Assembly: GCF_011369485.1 (NCBI RefSeq)
Contig: NZ_VXCA01000025.1
Location: 62,001-126,000 of the forward strand
Reading direction: 5' to 3'
DNA length: 64,000 nt
From: Pseudomonas atagonensis
GTDB lineage: Bacteria; Pseudomonadota; Gammaproteobacteria; Pseudomonadales; Pseudomonadaceae
Shown: positions 18,165-29,939 of the stretch, one piece after another
Numbering within the stretch: position 1 is the stretch's first letter
Layout of the letters: the number at the start of each line of letters is the position of its first letter
Notes under the pieces: generated by a model
What the model was told of the DNA's origin: nothing
Database searches by the model: none
Seen by the model: only the letters and a program-made list of their open reading frames with translations
Position numbers and translations under genes: made by a program

Positions 18165-19520
18165 ATGAATGCTCTAGCCCGCCGCGCCGCAGGCCTGCTA
18201 CTCAGCACAGTCTGCCTGCCCCTGTCGGCCCTGGCGGCCGACCCGCAACCGACTCACGAATTCACCCTCGACAACGGTCTGAAAGTTGTCGTGCGCGAAG
18301 ACCATCGCGCGCCGGTGGTAGTGTCGCAGGTCTGGTACAAGGTCGGTTCCAGCTACGAAACCCCGGGCCAGACCGGTCTGTCCCACGCACTTGAGCACAT
18401 GATGTTCAAGGGCAGCGAAAAAGTCGGCCCCGGCGAAGCCTCGCTGATCCTGCGCGACCTCGGCGCCGAAGAGAATGCGTTCACCAGCGATGACTTCACC
18501 GCCTATTACCAGGTGCTGGCGCGCGACCGTCTGGGCGTGGCTTTTGAGCTGGAAGCCGACCGCATGGCCAACCTGCGCCTGCCGGCCGACGAGTTCGCCA
18601 AGGAAATCGAAGTCATCAAGGAAGAGCGCCGCCTGCGCACCGATGACAAGCCGATGTCCAAGGCTTACGAGCGTTACAAGGCCATGGCCTACCCGGCCAG
18701 CGGCTACCACACGCCGACCATCGGCTGGATGGCTGACCTCGACCGCATGAAGGTCGAAGAGCTGCGCCACTGGTACCAATCCTGGTACGTGCCGAACAAC
18801 GCCACGCTGGTGGTGGTCGGCGACGTTACCCCCGACGAAGTGAAGACCCTCGCCCAGCGCTATTTCGGCCCGATTGCCAAGCGCGACGTGCCACCCGCAA
18901 AGAAACCGCTGGAGCTGGCCGAACCCGGCGAGCGCCAGATCACCCTGCATGTACAAACGCAACTGCCCAGCCTGATGCTCGGCTTCAACGTGCCCAGCAT
19001 CGCCACGGCTGAAGACAAGCGTTCGGTCAACGCCTTGCGCCTGATCTCGGCCTTGCTGGATGGCGGTTACAGCGGTCGTATCCCGACGCAACTGGAGCGC
19101 GGTGAAGAACTGGTCTCCGGCGGTTCGTCGAACTACGACGCCTACACCCGGGGCGACAGCCTGTTCACCTTGTCGGCCACGCCGAATACGCAGAAGAAAA
19201 AGACCATGGCCCAAGCCGAGGCCGGTCTGTGGAAACTGCTCGAACAGCTGAAAACCACCGCGCCGTCCGCCGAAGAACTGGAGCGTGTGCGTGCGCAAGT
19301 GATCGCCGGTCTGGTCTTCGAACGTGACTCGATCACCAGCCAGGCCACTGCCATCGGCCAGCTCGAGACCGTCGGTCTGTCGTGGAAACTGATGGACACC
19401 GAACTCGCCGATCTGGAAAGCGTCACCCCGCAAGACATCCAGAACGCCGCCAAGCTGTATTTCACCCGCGAACGTCTCAGCGTCGCCCACGTCCTGCCAC
19501 TGGAGACGACTCATGAGTGA
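18165..19520 (+). CDS. M16-family zinc metallopeptidase (insulinase/pitrilysin type), exported
   Basis: A 451-residue protein. The signal peptide covers about residues 1-25 (cleavage after ALAA). The catalytic M16 domain carries the inverted zinc motif HALEH (H74, E77, H78), with the third ligand Glu expected in the EIEVIKEERRLR segment. A second M16-like domain occupies the C-terminal half. It probably acts with the following zinc-less gene as an alpha/beta heterodimer in the periplasm. The substrates are unknown. ATG 18165 was chosen because it gives a proper signal peptide. The next gene overlaps by 8 nt. Confidence 0.92.
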   Translation: MNALARRAAGLLLSTVCLPLSALAADPQPTHEFTLDNGLKVVVREDHRAPVVVSQVWYKVGSSYETPGQTGLSHALEHMMFKGSEKVGPGEASLILRDLGAEENAFTSDDFTAYYQVLARDRLGVAFELEADRMANLRLPADEFAKEIEVIKEERRLRTDDKPMSKAYERYKAMAYPASGYHTPTIGWMADLDRMKVEELRHWYQSWYVPNNATLVVVGDVTPDEVKTLAQRYFGPIAKRDVPPAKKPLELAEPGERQITLHVQTQLPSLMLGFNVPSIATAEDKRSVNALRLISALLDGGYSGRIPTQLERGEELVSGGSSNYDAYTRGDSLFTLSATPNTQKKKTMAQAEAGLWKLLEQLKTTAPSAEELERVRAQVIAGLVFERDSITSQATAIGQLETVGLSWKLMDTELADLESVTPQDIQNAAKLYFTRERLSVAHVLPLETTHE

Positions 19521-21000
19521 GCGCAAATCCCCACGCCTGCTGCTCGGCCTGATCGCCATCGCGGTGATCGGCTCTGCCGCGTTCTATCTGATGCCAGGCA
19601 CTGACAGCAAGGCCAGCGAAGCGCTGGATAACGCCAAAACCCAGCAGAAGCTGCAATCGCTGGCCGAACTCGACGGCAAGGCCCCGGCCAGCCGCAAGCT
19701 TGATGTGCAGACCTGGACCACCGCCGAAGGCGCCAAGGTGCTGTTCGTCGAGGCCCATGAACTGCCGATGTTCGACATGCGCCTGATCTTCGCCGCCGGC
19801 AGCAGCCAGGACGGCAGCGCCTCGGGTCTGGCGGTGCTGACTAACGCGATGCTCAACGAAGGCGTTGCCGGCAAAGATGTCGGTGCGATTGCTCAAGGCT
19901 TCGAAGGCCTCGGCGCCGACTTCGGCAACGGTGCTTTCAAGGACATGGCGCTGGCTTCGCTGCGCAGCCTGAGTGCTGCCGACAAACGTGAACCGGCGTT
20001 GAAGCTGTTCTCGGAAGTGGTCGGCAAACCGACCTTCCCGGCGGACTCTTTCGCGCGCATCAAGAACCAGATGCTTGCCGGTTTCGAATACCAGAAACAG
20101 AACCCTGGCAAACTCGCCACCCTTGAGCTGATGAAGCGTCTGTATGGCGATCACCCGTACGCGCATTCCAGCGACGGTAACGCGCAAAGTGCCCCGAAGA
20201 TCACCCTCGCGCAGTTGCGTGAATTCCACGCCAAGGCTTACGCAGCCGGCAACGTGGTGATCGCGCTGGTCGGCGACCTGTCTCGCGCAGAAGCCGAGAC
20301 GATTGCCAATCAGGTTTCCGCTGCACTGCCCAAAGGCCCGGCGCTGGCGAAGATCGCCCAGCCGCAGGAACCGAAAGCCAGCATCGGCCACATCGAATTC
20401 CCGTCGAAACAGACCAATCTGATGCTCGCGCAATTGGGCATTGACCGTGACGACCCGGATTATGCCGCGCTGTCGATGGGCAACCAGATCCTCGGTGGCG
20501 GTGGTTTCGGCACGCGCCTGATGAGTGAAGTGCGCGAGAAACGTGGCCTGACTTACGGCGTGTACTCGGGTTTCAGCCCGATGCAGGCTCGCGGCCCGTT
20601 CATGATCAATCTGCAGACCCGCGCGGAAATGAGCGAAGGCACGCTGAAACTGGTGCAAGACGTACTCGCCGACTACCTGAAGACCGGCCCGACCCAGAAA
20701 GAACTCGACGACGCCAAGCGCGAACTGGCCGGCAGCTTCCCACTGTCCACCGCGAGCAATGCCGATATCGTCGGCCAATTGGGTGCGATGGGCTTCTATA
20801 ATCTGCCACTGAGTTATCTCGACGACTTCATGCGTCAGTCGCAGAGCCTGACCGTGGAACAAGTCCGCGATGCCCTGAACAAACACTTGAGCACGGACAA
20901 AATGGTCATCGTCAGCGCTGGCCCGACCGTGCCGCAAAAGCCGTTACCGGCCCCATCTGATAAACCTGCCGAGCAACCGCTCGGGGTTCCGGAGCATTAA
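19513..21000 (+). CDS. M16-family peptidase-like partner lacking the zinc motif
   Basis: A 495-residue M16 homologue with an uncleaved-looking N-terminal membrane segment or signal (about 9-27). At the position of HxxEH it has SGLAVLTNAMLNEG, so the zinc site is lost. It keeps the C-domain substrate-binding motif GTRLMSEVREKRGLTYGVYSGF. This is the pattern of the non-catalytic subunit of heterodimeric M16 peptidases, in which one partner supplies zinc and the other the R/Y pair. It overlaps the upstream catalytic gene and touches rsmD. Confidence 0.9.
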   Translation: MSERKSPRLLLGLIAIAVIGSAAFYLMPGTDSKASEALDNAKTQQKLQSLAELDGKAPASRKLDVQTWTTAEGAKVLFVEAHELPMFDMRLIFAAGSSQDGSASGLAVLTNAMLNEGVAGKDVGAIAQGFEGLGADFGNGAFKDMALASLRSLSAADKREPALKLFSEVVGKPTFPADSFARIKNQMLAGFEYQKQNPGKLATLELMKRLYGDHPYAHSSDGNAQSAPKITLAQLREFHAKAYAAGNVVIALVGDLSRAEAETIANQVSAALPKGPALAKIAQPQEPKASIGHIEFPSKQTNLMLAQLGIDRDDPDYAALSMGNQILGGGGFGTRLMSEVREKRGLTYGVYSGFSPMQARGPFMINLQTRAEMSEGTLKLVQDVLADYLKTGPTQKELDDAKRELAGSFPLSTASNADIVGQLGAMGFYNLPLSYLDDFMRQSQSLTVEQVRDALNKHLSTDKMVIVSAGPTVPQKPLPAPSDKPAEQPLGVPEH

Positions 21001-21614
21001 TGGCTACTCGAGCACCGAAAAAACCTGCACACAACGTGCACAACGGCGTGAACCAGCTGCGCATCATTGGCGGCGAATGGCGCAGCCGCAAACTGAGCTT
21101 CCCCGACGCGCCGGGCCTGCGCCCGACGCCGGATCGTGTGCGTGAAACCCTGTTCAACTGGCTCGCGCCGTATGTCGAAGGCGCCAAGGTGCTTGACCCG
21201 TTCGCTGGCAGTGGCGCGCTGTTTCTCGAAGCGCTGTCCCGTGGCGCGGCCATGGGTCAGGCGCTGGACGCCAGCAACGTCGCGGTATCCAGCCTGAAAG
21301 AACACCTCGGCACTCTGCGTTGCACCAACGGTCAGGTACAGACCGCCGACGCCCTGCGTTATCTGGAAACCCAGACCGCGAGTGCGTTCGACCTGGTGTT
21401 CCTCGATCCGCCGTTCAATCAGAACCTGTTGCCAGCGGTGTGCACCCTGCTCGAGGAGCGTCAGTGGCTGGCTGCCGATGCGTGGATCTACACTGAAAGC
21501 GAAACCGCGCCATCGATCCTCGGCCTGCCGGGCAACTGGCGCCTGCACCGCGAGCAGAAATCCGGACGGGTTTACTACGCGTTGTGGCAACGTACGGCAG
21601 AGATCGCCGGTTAA
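21000..21614 (+). CDS. rsmD: 16S rRNA (guanine966-N2)-methyltransferase RsmD
   Basis: A 204-residue SAM-dependent N2-guanine methyltransferase acting on 16S rRNA G966 in assembled 30S particles. Motifs are RIIGGEWRSRKLSFP at the N-terminus, PTPDRVRETLFNWL, the SAM-binding VLDPFAGSGALFLEALSRGA, and the catalytic DPPF (LVFLDPPFNQN). Its ATG shares a base with the TAA of the upstream M16 gene (TAATG), which supports co-translation. Confidence 0.95.
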   Translation: MATRAPKKPAHNVHNGVNQLRIIGGEWRSRKLSFPDAPGLRPTPDRVRETLFNWLAPYVEGAKVLDPFAGSGALFLEALSRGAAMGQALDASNVAVSSLKEHLGTLRCTNGQVQTADALRYLETQTASAFDLVFLDPPFNQNLLPAVCTLLEERQWLAADAWIYTESETAPSILGLPGNWRLHREQKSGRVYYALWQRTAEIAG

Positions 21615-21677
21615 CCGACCGGCCTGAACAAGCGGCGCGCCTCTAATGAGGCCCGCCGCGCTGCATCGAGAATCATC

Positions 21678-22676
21678 GTGTCCCTTTCGTCAGAACGCTT
21701 CTCCCCCGCCTTCGGCCTCGGCAATCCACACCTGCAAACGTTGTGGGGGCCGCTGTGGCGCAAAACCGTGCACATCGAGCGTGAGCGCGAGCGCCTGTGG
21801 CTTGAGGACGGCGACTTTCTCGACCTCGACTGGCACGGCCCGCACAGTGCCGAAGCGCCGTTGGTGCTGGTATTGCACGGGCTGACCGGCTCCTCCAATT
21901 CACCCTATGTCGCTGGCATCCAGAAAGCGCTGGCCGCGCAAGGCTGGGCCAGTGTCGCGCTGAACTGGCGCGGCTGCTCGGGCGAGCCGAACCTGTTGCC
22001 GCGCAGCTATCACTCCGGGGCCAGCGAAGACCTCGCCGAAACCATCAGACACTTGCGCGCCAAACGGCCGTTGGCACCGTTGTATGCCGTCGGTTATTCC
22101 CTGGGCGGCAACGTACTACTCAAACATCTGGGGGAAACCGGCAGTGCCAGCGGCGTGCTCGGCGCCGTCGCGGTGTCGGTACCGTTTCGGCTCGATCAAT
22201 GCGCCGACCGTATCGGCCAGGGTTTCTCGAAGGTCTATCAGGCGCACTTCATGCGCGAAATGGTCGCGTACATCAAGAACAAGCAGCGTCAGTTTCAACA
22301 CGACGGTCGTGAGGACGGTGTCGCCGCGCTGGCAGCGCTCGGTTCGCTGGAAAACATGCGCACGTTCTGGGATTTTGACGGCCGGGTCACCGCGCCGCTG
22401 CACGGTTTCAACGATGCCGAGGACTATTATCGCCGCGCGTCGAGTCGCTACTTTCTCGGCGAGATCCGCACGCCGACCCTGATCATTCAGGCGGCGGACG
22501 ATCCGTTCGTGTTCCCGCACAGCTTGCCGCAGGCTAGCGAGCTGTCGGCGTCCACGGCTTTCGAACTGCAGGCCAGGGGCGGTCACGTCGGATTCGTCGA
22601 CGGCAACCTGCGCCATCCGGGGTATTACCTCGAACGGCGAATTCCTCAATGGCTGACCGCCGTGGGGCGTGAGTAA
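21678..22676 (+). CDS. yheT: YheT-family alpha/beta hydrolase
   Basis: A 332-residue alpha/beta hydrolase. The family N-terminus is FSPAFGLGNPHLQTLWGPL, the oxyanion region LVLHGLTGSSNSPY, and the nucleophile Ser lies in VGYSLGGNVLLK. An Asp in IQAADDPFVFP and a His in RGGHVGFVDG complete the triad. Bacterial YheT proteins are putative esterases with unknown natural substrates. The start is a GTG at 21678. The AraC gene begins 4 nt after its stop. Confidence 0.88.
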   Translation: MSLSSERFSPAFGLGNPHLQTLWGPLWRKTVHIERERERLWLEDGDFLDLDWHGPHSAEAPLVLVLHGLTGSSNSPYVAGIQKALAAQGWASVALNWRGCSGEPNLLPRSYHSGASEDLAETIRHLRAKRPLAPLYAVGYSLGGNVLLKHLGETGSASGVLGAVAVSVPFRLDQCADRIGQGFSKVYQAHFMREMVAYIKNKQRQFQHDGREDGVAALAALGSLENMRTFWDFDGRVTAPLHGFNDAEDYYRRASSRYFLGEIRTPTLIIQAADDPFVFPHSLPQASELSASTAFELQARGGHVGFVDGNLRHPGYYLERRIPQWLTAVGRE

Positions 22677-22680
22677 GTCC

Positions 22681-23511
22681 ATGAGCGATCAGGGCGAGTC
22701 GATCCGTTTCTGGCAAACCGCGCCGCTGGCCGGGGTCGAACTGCTCTCGGCGCGCTACATCGATCAACGCTTCGCCCCTCATGTACACGACGGCTACGTG
22801 ATCGGCATGATCATGGCCGGCGCCCAGCGTTACCGCTATCGCGGCGCCGAACACCTGGCCGGCAGCGGCACTCTGGTACTGATCAACCCGGACGAATTGC
22901 ACACCGGCCACAAAGGCACGGACGACGGTTGGCTGTACCGGGCGTTTTATCCCGACACCGGCAAAATCATGGCGCTGCTGGACGAACTGGAATTGCCCAC
23001 CGCGCCAATGCCAGCCTTTGGCGCGACGCTGTACCGCGACCCGGATCTGGTCAACGGTTTCTGTCAGTTGCACCGCTTGCTGGAAAGCCCGGCCACTGCA
23101 CTGCAACAGCAAACCGTGTGGCGCGAGATGATGATGCTGCTGTTGCAACGACACGCGGCAGTGCAAGTCAACGGCAAACCGGGCAAGGAACACCGTGCGG
23201 TGCTGCTGGCCAAGGAATTGCTGCACGCGCAACTGGCGGCCCCTCCTTCGCTGGAAGAACTGGCGGCGGCAGTCAACCTGTCGCCCTTCCACTTCGCCCG
23301 GGTATTCCGTCAGGCCACCGGTATGCCGCCGCATACGTGGCTGATGCAACAACGCATCGCCACGGCCCGCGGGTTGTTACAGAGTGGCTGCCTGCCCGTG
23401 GAAGTCGCGATGCAGTTGGGGTTCGCCGACCAGAGCCATCTGAGTCGACAATTCAAACAGGTTTACGGCGTGGGGCCGGCGGCATATCGAAGTGCCCGGT
23501 TAGCCCCTTGA
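22681..23511 (+). CDS. AraC-family transcriptional regulator
   Basis: A 276-residue regulator with an N-terminal cupin-like sensing domain (about 1-150; FAPHVHDGYVIGMI and DELHTGH are typical) and a C-terminal double helix-turn-helix (about 175-272, including LSPFHFARVFRQATGMPPHTWLMQQRI and LGFADQSHLSRQFKQVYGVGPAAYR in outline). It may control its own operon or the convergent sulfurtransferase gene; no ligand can be inferred. The in-frame GTG 12 nt earlier overlaps yheT and was not preferred. Confidence 0.9.
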   Translation: MSDQGESIRFWQTAPLAGVELLSARYIDQRFAPHVHDGYVIGMIMAGAQRYRYRGAEHLAGSGTLVLINPDELHTGHKGTDDGWLYRAFYPDTGKIMALLDELELPTAPMPAFGATLYRDPDLVNGFCQLHRLLESPATALQQQTVWREMMMLLLQRHAAVQVNGKPGKEHRAVLLAKELLHAQLAAPPSLEELAAAVNLSPFHFARVFRQATGMPPHTWLMQQRIATARGLLQSGCLPVEVAMQLGFADQSHLSRQFKQVYGVGPAAYRSARLAP

Positions 23512-23517
23512 ACGCAC

Positions 23518-24372
23518 TTACTCGCCAGTAGCGATACCGCGTGACGGTTCGTTGATCCACTCGCTCCACGAACCGGCGTACAGCGAACCCAGCGGATACC
23601 CCGCCAGACACAATGCAAACAGGTTGTGACACGCCGTCACGCCGGAGCCGCAATACGCCACCAGATCCGCTGGTGAGCGATTGCCCAGCTTCGCGGCAAA
23701 GCGCAGTTTGAGCTGATCCGCCGGCAGGAAGCGTCCATCGCTGCCGAGGTTGTCGGTAAACGCCGCACACTGCGCGCCGGGAATGTGCCCGGCAATCGGG
23801 TCGATCGGCTCGACTTCACCTTTGAAACGCGGCAACGCACGGGCATCGAGCAGGGTCAGGGCCGGCTGGCCGAGGCGTTGTTGCAATTGTTCGGCACTAA
23901 GCAAAAGGCCCATGTTGGCTTGCCCGGTGAAGGTGCCGCGCGTGATCGTCGGCGGATCAAGGCTTAGCGGCAGGCCCGCCGCATGCCACGCCTTCAGCCC
24001 GCCATCGAGGATGAATACGCCGTCGCGCTTGCCCAGCCACGCCAGCAACCACCACGCCCGCGCCGCATAAGCGCCGGGGCCGTCGTCGTACAAAACCACG
24101 TCGCTGTCGGCATTGACGCCCCACGCTTGCAGGCGCTCGAGCAACGCCGCCGGCTCAGGCAGCGGATGGCGCCCGGTAACGCCTTTGACCACTTTGCCGC
24201 TGAGATCGCGCTCAAGATCGGCGAAGCTCGCCCCGGCAATGTGCCCTTCGGCGTAACTGCGCTGCCCGTAGTCCGGGTCTTCGAGGGCAAAACGACAATC
24301 GAGAATCACCAGCCCTGGCTGCTCCTTGCGGGCGTCCAGTGCTTGAGGGCTGATCAGTTGCGCAATCGGCAT
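23518..24372 (-). CDS. Sulfurtransferase of the 3-mercaptopyruvate/thiosulfate type (two rhodanese domains)
   Basis: A 284-residue protein with tandem rhodanese domains. The N-terminal one is inactive (VILDCRFALEDPDYG...) and the C-terminal one carries the active-site Cys C241 in YCGSGVTACH. CGSGVTA resembles the loop of 3-mercaptopyruvate sulfurtransferases (CG[S/T]GVT) more than the CRxGxR loop of thiosulfate rhodaneses. The reaction would move sulfur from 3-mercaptopyruvate to a thiophilic acceptor. It converges on the AraC gene and follows laoR after 19 nt. Confidence 0.9.
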   Translation of the reverse strand: MPIAQLISPQALDARKEQPGLVILDCRFALEDPDYGQRSYAEGHIAGASFADLERDLSGKVVKGVTGRHPLPEPAALLERLQAWGVNADSDVVLYDDGPGAYAARAWWLLAWLGKRDGVFILDGGLKAWHAAGLPLSLDPPTITRGTFTGQANMGLLLSAEQLQQRLGQPALTLLDARALPRFKGEVEPIDPIAGHIPGAQCAAFTDNLGSDGRFLPADQLKLRFAAKLGNRSPADLVAYCGSGVTACHNLFALCLAGYPLGSLYAGSWSEWINEPSRGIATGE

Positions 24373-24391
24373 AACGGGCTCCTGTGGGATT

Positions 24392-25075
24392 TCAACGGGA
24401 CTGTTTATTCACGTCTTCGAGGGCCTGGGCCAGCGGGACGTAGAACTCTTCGAACAGCGCATTGACCTGCTCGCGCGCCTGCTCGGTGACGAACCCGGCT
24501 TCCAGCACCAACACCTGATACACGCCACGTTTAATGGCCTGTTCGCTGAGGTGATTGGAGTTTTCCCGGGTGGTGCACAGAAAGCGTACCCAGGAGGTCA
24601 GGATGATCCAGGCGTTGAGGGTCAGGGATTCGATCTGCACCCGATCCATGTTGAGGATCCCGGCGGCGACAAAGCCTTCGTAGATCGCTGCACCCTGGAT
24701 CACGCAACGCTGGGAAAAGCGCCGATAACGTCCGGCCAGATCCGGGTCGCTGTCGAGCAGATGCTCGAGATCGCGGTGCAAAAAGCGATAGCGCCACATC
24801 GCCGAAAGCAATTCCTTGAGATAGAAACGCTTGTCCTCGACCGTCGCGGCACGTCCCTGGGGCGGACGCAGGAAGCTGTCCACCAGGCTTTCGTACTCAC
24901 TGAACAACACGGCGATAATCGCCTGCTTGTTGGGGAAGTGGTAGTACAGGTTGCCCGGAGAAATCTCCATGTGGGCGGCAATGTGGTTGGTGCTGATGCT
25001 GCGCTCGCCCTGCTGATTGAACAGCTCGAGGCTGTTCTGCACGATGCGCTCGCTGGTTTTTATTCGTGGGGCCAT
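24392..25075 (-). CDS. laoR: TetR-family repressor LaoR
   Basis: A 227-residue TetR regulator. The N-terminal helix-turn-helix (about 8-55) contains GERSISTNHIAAHMEISPGNLYYHF. The large C-terminal ligand domain is of the TetR_C type found in fatty-acid and aldehyde sensors. The gene is divergent from an aldehyde dehydrogenase, a Tat lipoprotein and a GMC oxidoreductase in the order of P. aeruginosa PA0367-PA0364, described as laoRCBA. By that synteny it represses the lao genes until a long-chain aldehyde or acyl-CoA is present. A palindrome in the intergenic region is the probable operator. Confidence 0.87.
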   Translation of the reverse strand: MAPRIKTSERIVQNSLELFNQQGERSISTNHIAAHMEISPGNLYYHFPNKQAIIAVLFSEYESLVDSFLRPPQGRAATVEDKRFYLKELLSAMWRYRFLHRDLEHLLDSDPDLAGRYRRFSQRCVIQGAAIYEGFVAAGILNMDRVQIESLTLNAWIILTSWVRFLCTTRENSNHLSEQAIKRGVYQVLVLEAGFVTEQAREQVNALFEEFYVPLAQALEDVNKQSR

Positions 25076-25161
25076 GGCTTGAGCTTTAATTCAGAGTGCG
25101 GTGACCGGCATCTTACGACCTATCCGGAATTGGTTAAAACACTGCTGTGCCAGCAAGTCAT

Positions 25162-25190
25162 TTGACTTTATAGAGCATAGACTCTAAAAA
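25162..25190 (+). promoter_or_regulatory. Candidate lao promoter with overlapping TetR-type operator
   Basis: TTGACT (25162-25167), a 17-bp spacer and TAAAAA (25185-25190) form a weak sigma-70 promoter 32 bp upstream of laoC. Inside it is the palindrome TAGAG-N6-CTCTA (25171-25186), well placed for LaoR to block RNA polymerase. Confidence 0.5.
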
Positions 25191-25221
25191 GTTCCTCACT
25201 ACAATAAATCCGGAGCCGACA

Positions 25222-26652
25222 ATGACTGCCGACATTGCTTACCTGCAAACGCTGCAACAGCCGCTGGAAGAGCTCGACCGACTGTTCGCCGCACAGCGTG
25301 CCGCGTACGCCGCCAACCCGATGCCGCCCGCCGCCCAGCGCCAGCAGTGGCTCAAGGCTTTGCGCGACTTGCTGAGCAATGAACGTCAGGCGCTGATCGA
25401 GGCGATCAGCTCGGATTTCAGCCATCGCAGTGCCGATGAAACCCTGCTCGCCGAGCTGATGCCGAGCCTGCAGGGCATTCACTACGCCAGCCGTCATCTC
25501 GGCGGCTGGATGAAGCCGTCACGGCGCAAGGTCGGCGTGGCGTTTCAGCCCGCCTCGGCGAAGGTTGTTTACCAGCCACTCGGCGTGGTCGGCGTCATCG
25601 TTCCGTGGAATTACCCGTTGTTTCTGGCCGTCGGCCCGCTGGTCGGCGCCTTGTCGGCGGGCAACCGGGTGATGCTCAAACTCAGCGAATCGACCCCGGC
25701 CACCGGGCTGTTGCTCAAGGAATTGCTGGCGCGGATTTTCCCCGAAGACCTGGTCTGCGTAGTGCTTGGCGAGGCCGATATCGGCGTGGCGTTTTCGCGC
25801 CTGCGTTTCGATCACCTGCTGTTCACCGGGGCCACCAGCATCGGCAAACACGTGATGCGCGCCGCCGCCGAAAACCTCACGCCGGTGACACTGGAACTGG
25901 GCGGCAAATCCCCGGCCATCGTCTCGCACGACGTGCCGCTCAAGGACGCCGCCGAACGCATCGCCTTTGGCAAAACCCTGAACGCCGGACAGACCTGCGT
26001 CGCACCCGATTACGTGCTGGTGCCGGAGGACCGGGTCGGCGCTTTCGTCGAAGCCTATCGCCAGGCCGTTCAGGGGTTTTATCCGACGCTGGCCGACAAT
26101 CCGGACTACACCGCGATCATCAACGAACGCCAACTGGCCCGGCTCAATGGATACGTCAGCGATGCGACGAGCAAGGGCGCGCTGCTGATTCCGCTGTTCG
26201 AGCAGGGTCAGGGTCGACGCATGCCGCACAGTGTTTTGCTGAATGTCAGCGACGAGATGACCGTGATGCAGGACGAGATCTTTGGCCCGTTGCTGCCGAT
26301 CGTGCCGTACCAGGATCTGCAGCAGGCATTTGCTTACATCAATCAGCGCCCACGTCCTCTGGCTCTTTACTACTTCGGCTACGACAAACGCGAGCAAAAC
26401 CGCGTGCTGCACGAAACCCACTCCGGTGGCGTGTGCCTGAACGACACCCTGCTGCATGTGGCGCAGGACGATATGCCGTTCGGCGGCATCGGTGCTTCGG
26501 GCATGGGCCATTACCACGGTCACGAGGGTTTCCTGACCTTCAGCAAGGCCAAAGGCGTGCTGGTTAAACAGCGCTTCAACGCGGCCAGACTGATCTATCC
26601 GCCATACGGCAAATCGATTCAGAAACTGATCCAGAAATTGTTCATCCGCTAA
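25222..26652 (+). CDS. laoC: Aldehyde dehydrogenase LaoC (coniferyl-aldehyde dehydrogenase family)
   Basis: A 476-residue NAD(P)-dependent aldehyde dehydrogenase. The cofactor region has GVIVPWNYPLFLAVGPL and FTGATSIGKHVM. The catalytic Glu is in LELGGKSPAIV and the catalytic Cys in GKTLNAGQTCVAPDY. EIFGPLLPIVPY and FGGIGASGMGHYHGHEGF follow. The C-terminus ends with a hydrophobic, basic tail (QKLIQKLFIR) suggestive of membrane association, as in fatty aldehyde dehydrogenases. It is annotated widely as coniferyl aldehyde dehydrogenase. The lao context argues for oxidising long-chain aldehydes made by LaoA. Confidence 0.92.
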   Translation: MTADIAYLQTLQQPLEELDRLFAAQRAAYAANPMPPAAQRQQWLKALRDLLSNERQALIEAISSDFSHRSADETLLAELMPSLQGIHYASRHLGGWMKPSRRKVGVAFQPASAKVVYQPLGVVGVIVPWNYPLFLAVGPLVGALSAGNRVMLKLSESTPATGLLLKELLARIFPEDLVCVVLGEADIGVAFSRLRFDHLLFTGATSIGKHVMRAAAENLTPVTLELGGKSPAIVSHDVPLKDAAERIAFGKTLNAGQTCVAPDYVLVPEDRVGAFVEAYRQAVQGFYPTLADNPDYTAIINERQLARLNGYVSDATSKGALLIPLFEQGQGRRMPHSVLLNVSDEMTVMQDEIFGPLLPIVPYQDLQQAFAYINQRPRPLALYYFGYDKREQNRVLHETHSGGVCLNDTLLHVAQDDMPFGGIGASGMGHYHGHEGFLTFSKAKGVLVKQRFNAARLIYPPYGKSIQKLIQKLFIR

Positions 26653-26681
26653 ACGCTTGTCACCGCCGGGTAATAAAAATA

Positions 26682-27227
26682 ATGCACCCAAGCCTGACCG
26701 AAACACCTGCACTGACGCGCCGTGGCCTGCTGAAATTCAGCCTCGGTGCCACAGCATTCCTTGCCACCGCCGGCCTCGGCGCCAGCCTCAGCGGCTGCTC
26801 GTCGAGCTTCGCGGCCAACGGTTTCACTTCACTGCGCGACGGCGACCTGCTGTTTTTGCGCGCACTGGTTCCAGTGATGCTCGACGGCGCAGTGGCGACA
26901 GAAAAAATGCCCGGCGCCGTCGACGGCACTCTCAAATCGCTGGACTACAGCCTCGATCACCTGTCGCCGGAAATGCTCAAGCTCACCCGCCAATTGTTCG
27001 ATGTGCTGGGCATGGCCGTGACGCGCGGGCCACTGACCGGGATCTGGGGCAGCTGGGAAAACGCCAGTCCTGAAGCGATGCGCCACTTCCTTGATCGCTG
27101 GGAAAACAGCTCGCTGAGCCTGCTGCGCATGGGGCACAGCTCCTTGCAGCAAATGGTGATGATGGCCTGGTACACCCGCGCCGAGTCCTGGGGCCATTGC
27201 GGCTATCCCGGCCCGCCCACGGTCTGA
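26682..27227 (+). CDS. laoB: Tat-exported lipoprotein-like subunit LaoB
   Basis: A 181-residue protein with a twin-arginine signal (TRRGLLKFSLGATAFLA) ending in a lipobox-like LSGC. It is probably exported folded and lipidated. The mature part is helical with no enzyme motif and resembles the small Tat-signal gluconate-dehydrogenase-type subunits that accompany GMC oxidoreductases. In P. aeruginosa the equivalent gene is required with laoA for long-chain alcohol oxidation. It lies 29 nt after laoC and 133 nt before laoA, with a REP pair in between. Confidence 0.83.
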   Translation: MHPSLTETPALTRRGLLKFSLGATAFLATAGLGASLSGCSSSFAANGFTSLRDGDLLFLRALVPVMLDGAVATEKMPGAVDGTLKSLDYSLDHLSPEMLKLTRQLFDVLGMAVTRGPLTGIWGSWENASPEAMRHFLDRWENSSLSLLRMGHSSLQQMVMMAWYTRAESWGHCGYPGPPTV

Positions 27228-27242
27228 AACCGAGGCGCGCCC

Positions 27243-27308
27243 TTCGCGAGCAAGCCCGCTCCCACATTTGAAATGCATTCCCCTGTGGGAGCGGGCTTGC
27301 TCGCGAAG
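27243..27308. repeat. REP pair (inverted) between laoB and laoA
   Basis: TTCGCGAGCAAGCCCGCTCC and its complement about 20 bp apart form a compact hairpin inside the laoB-laoA gap, where it could tune mRNA stability within the operon. Confidence 0.9.
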
Positions 27309-27360
27309 GGGCCAGCGAAAACAACACATCTCGACCAGATAACTATAAGAGAGCCTGAAC

Positions 27361-29551
<2,191 letters not shown>

Positions 29552-29614
29552 CGACCGTTCAAACGGCGCCCGCGTGCACTGCGGGCGCCAATGCGGCACA
29601 ATTGCGCGCATTGA

Positions 29615-29905
<291 letters not shown>

Positions 29906-29939
29906 CCTGACAGTTTTGTAGCGTTTATTCGGGCCTATT

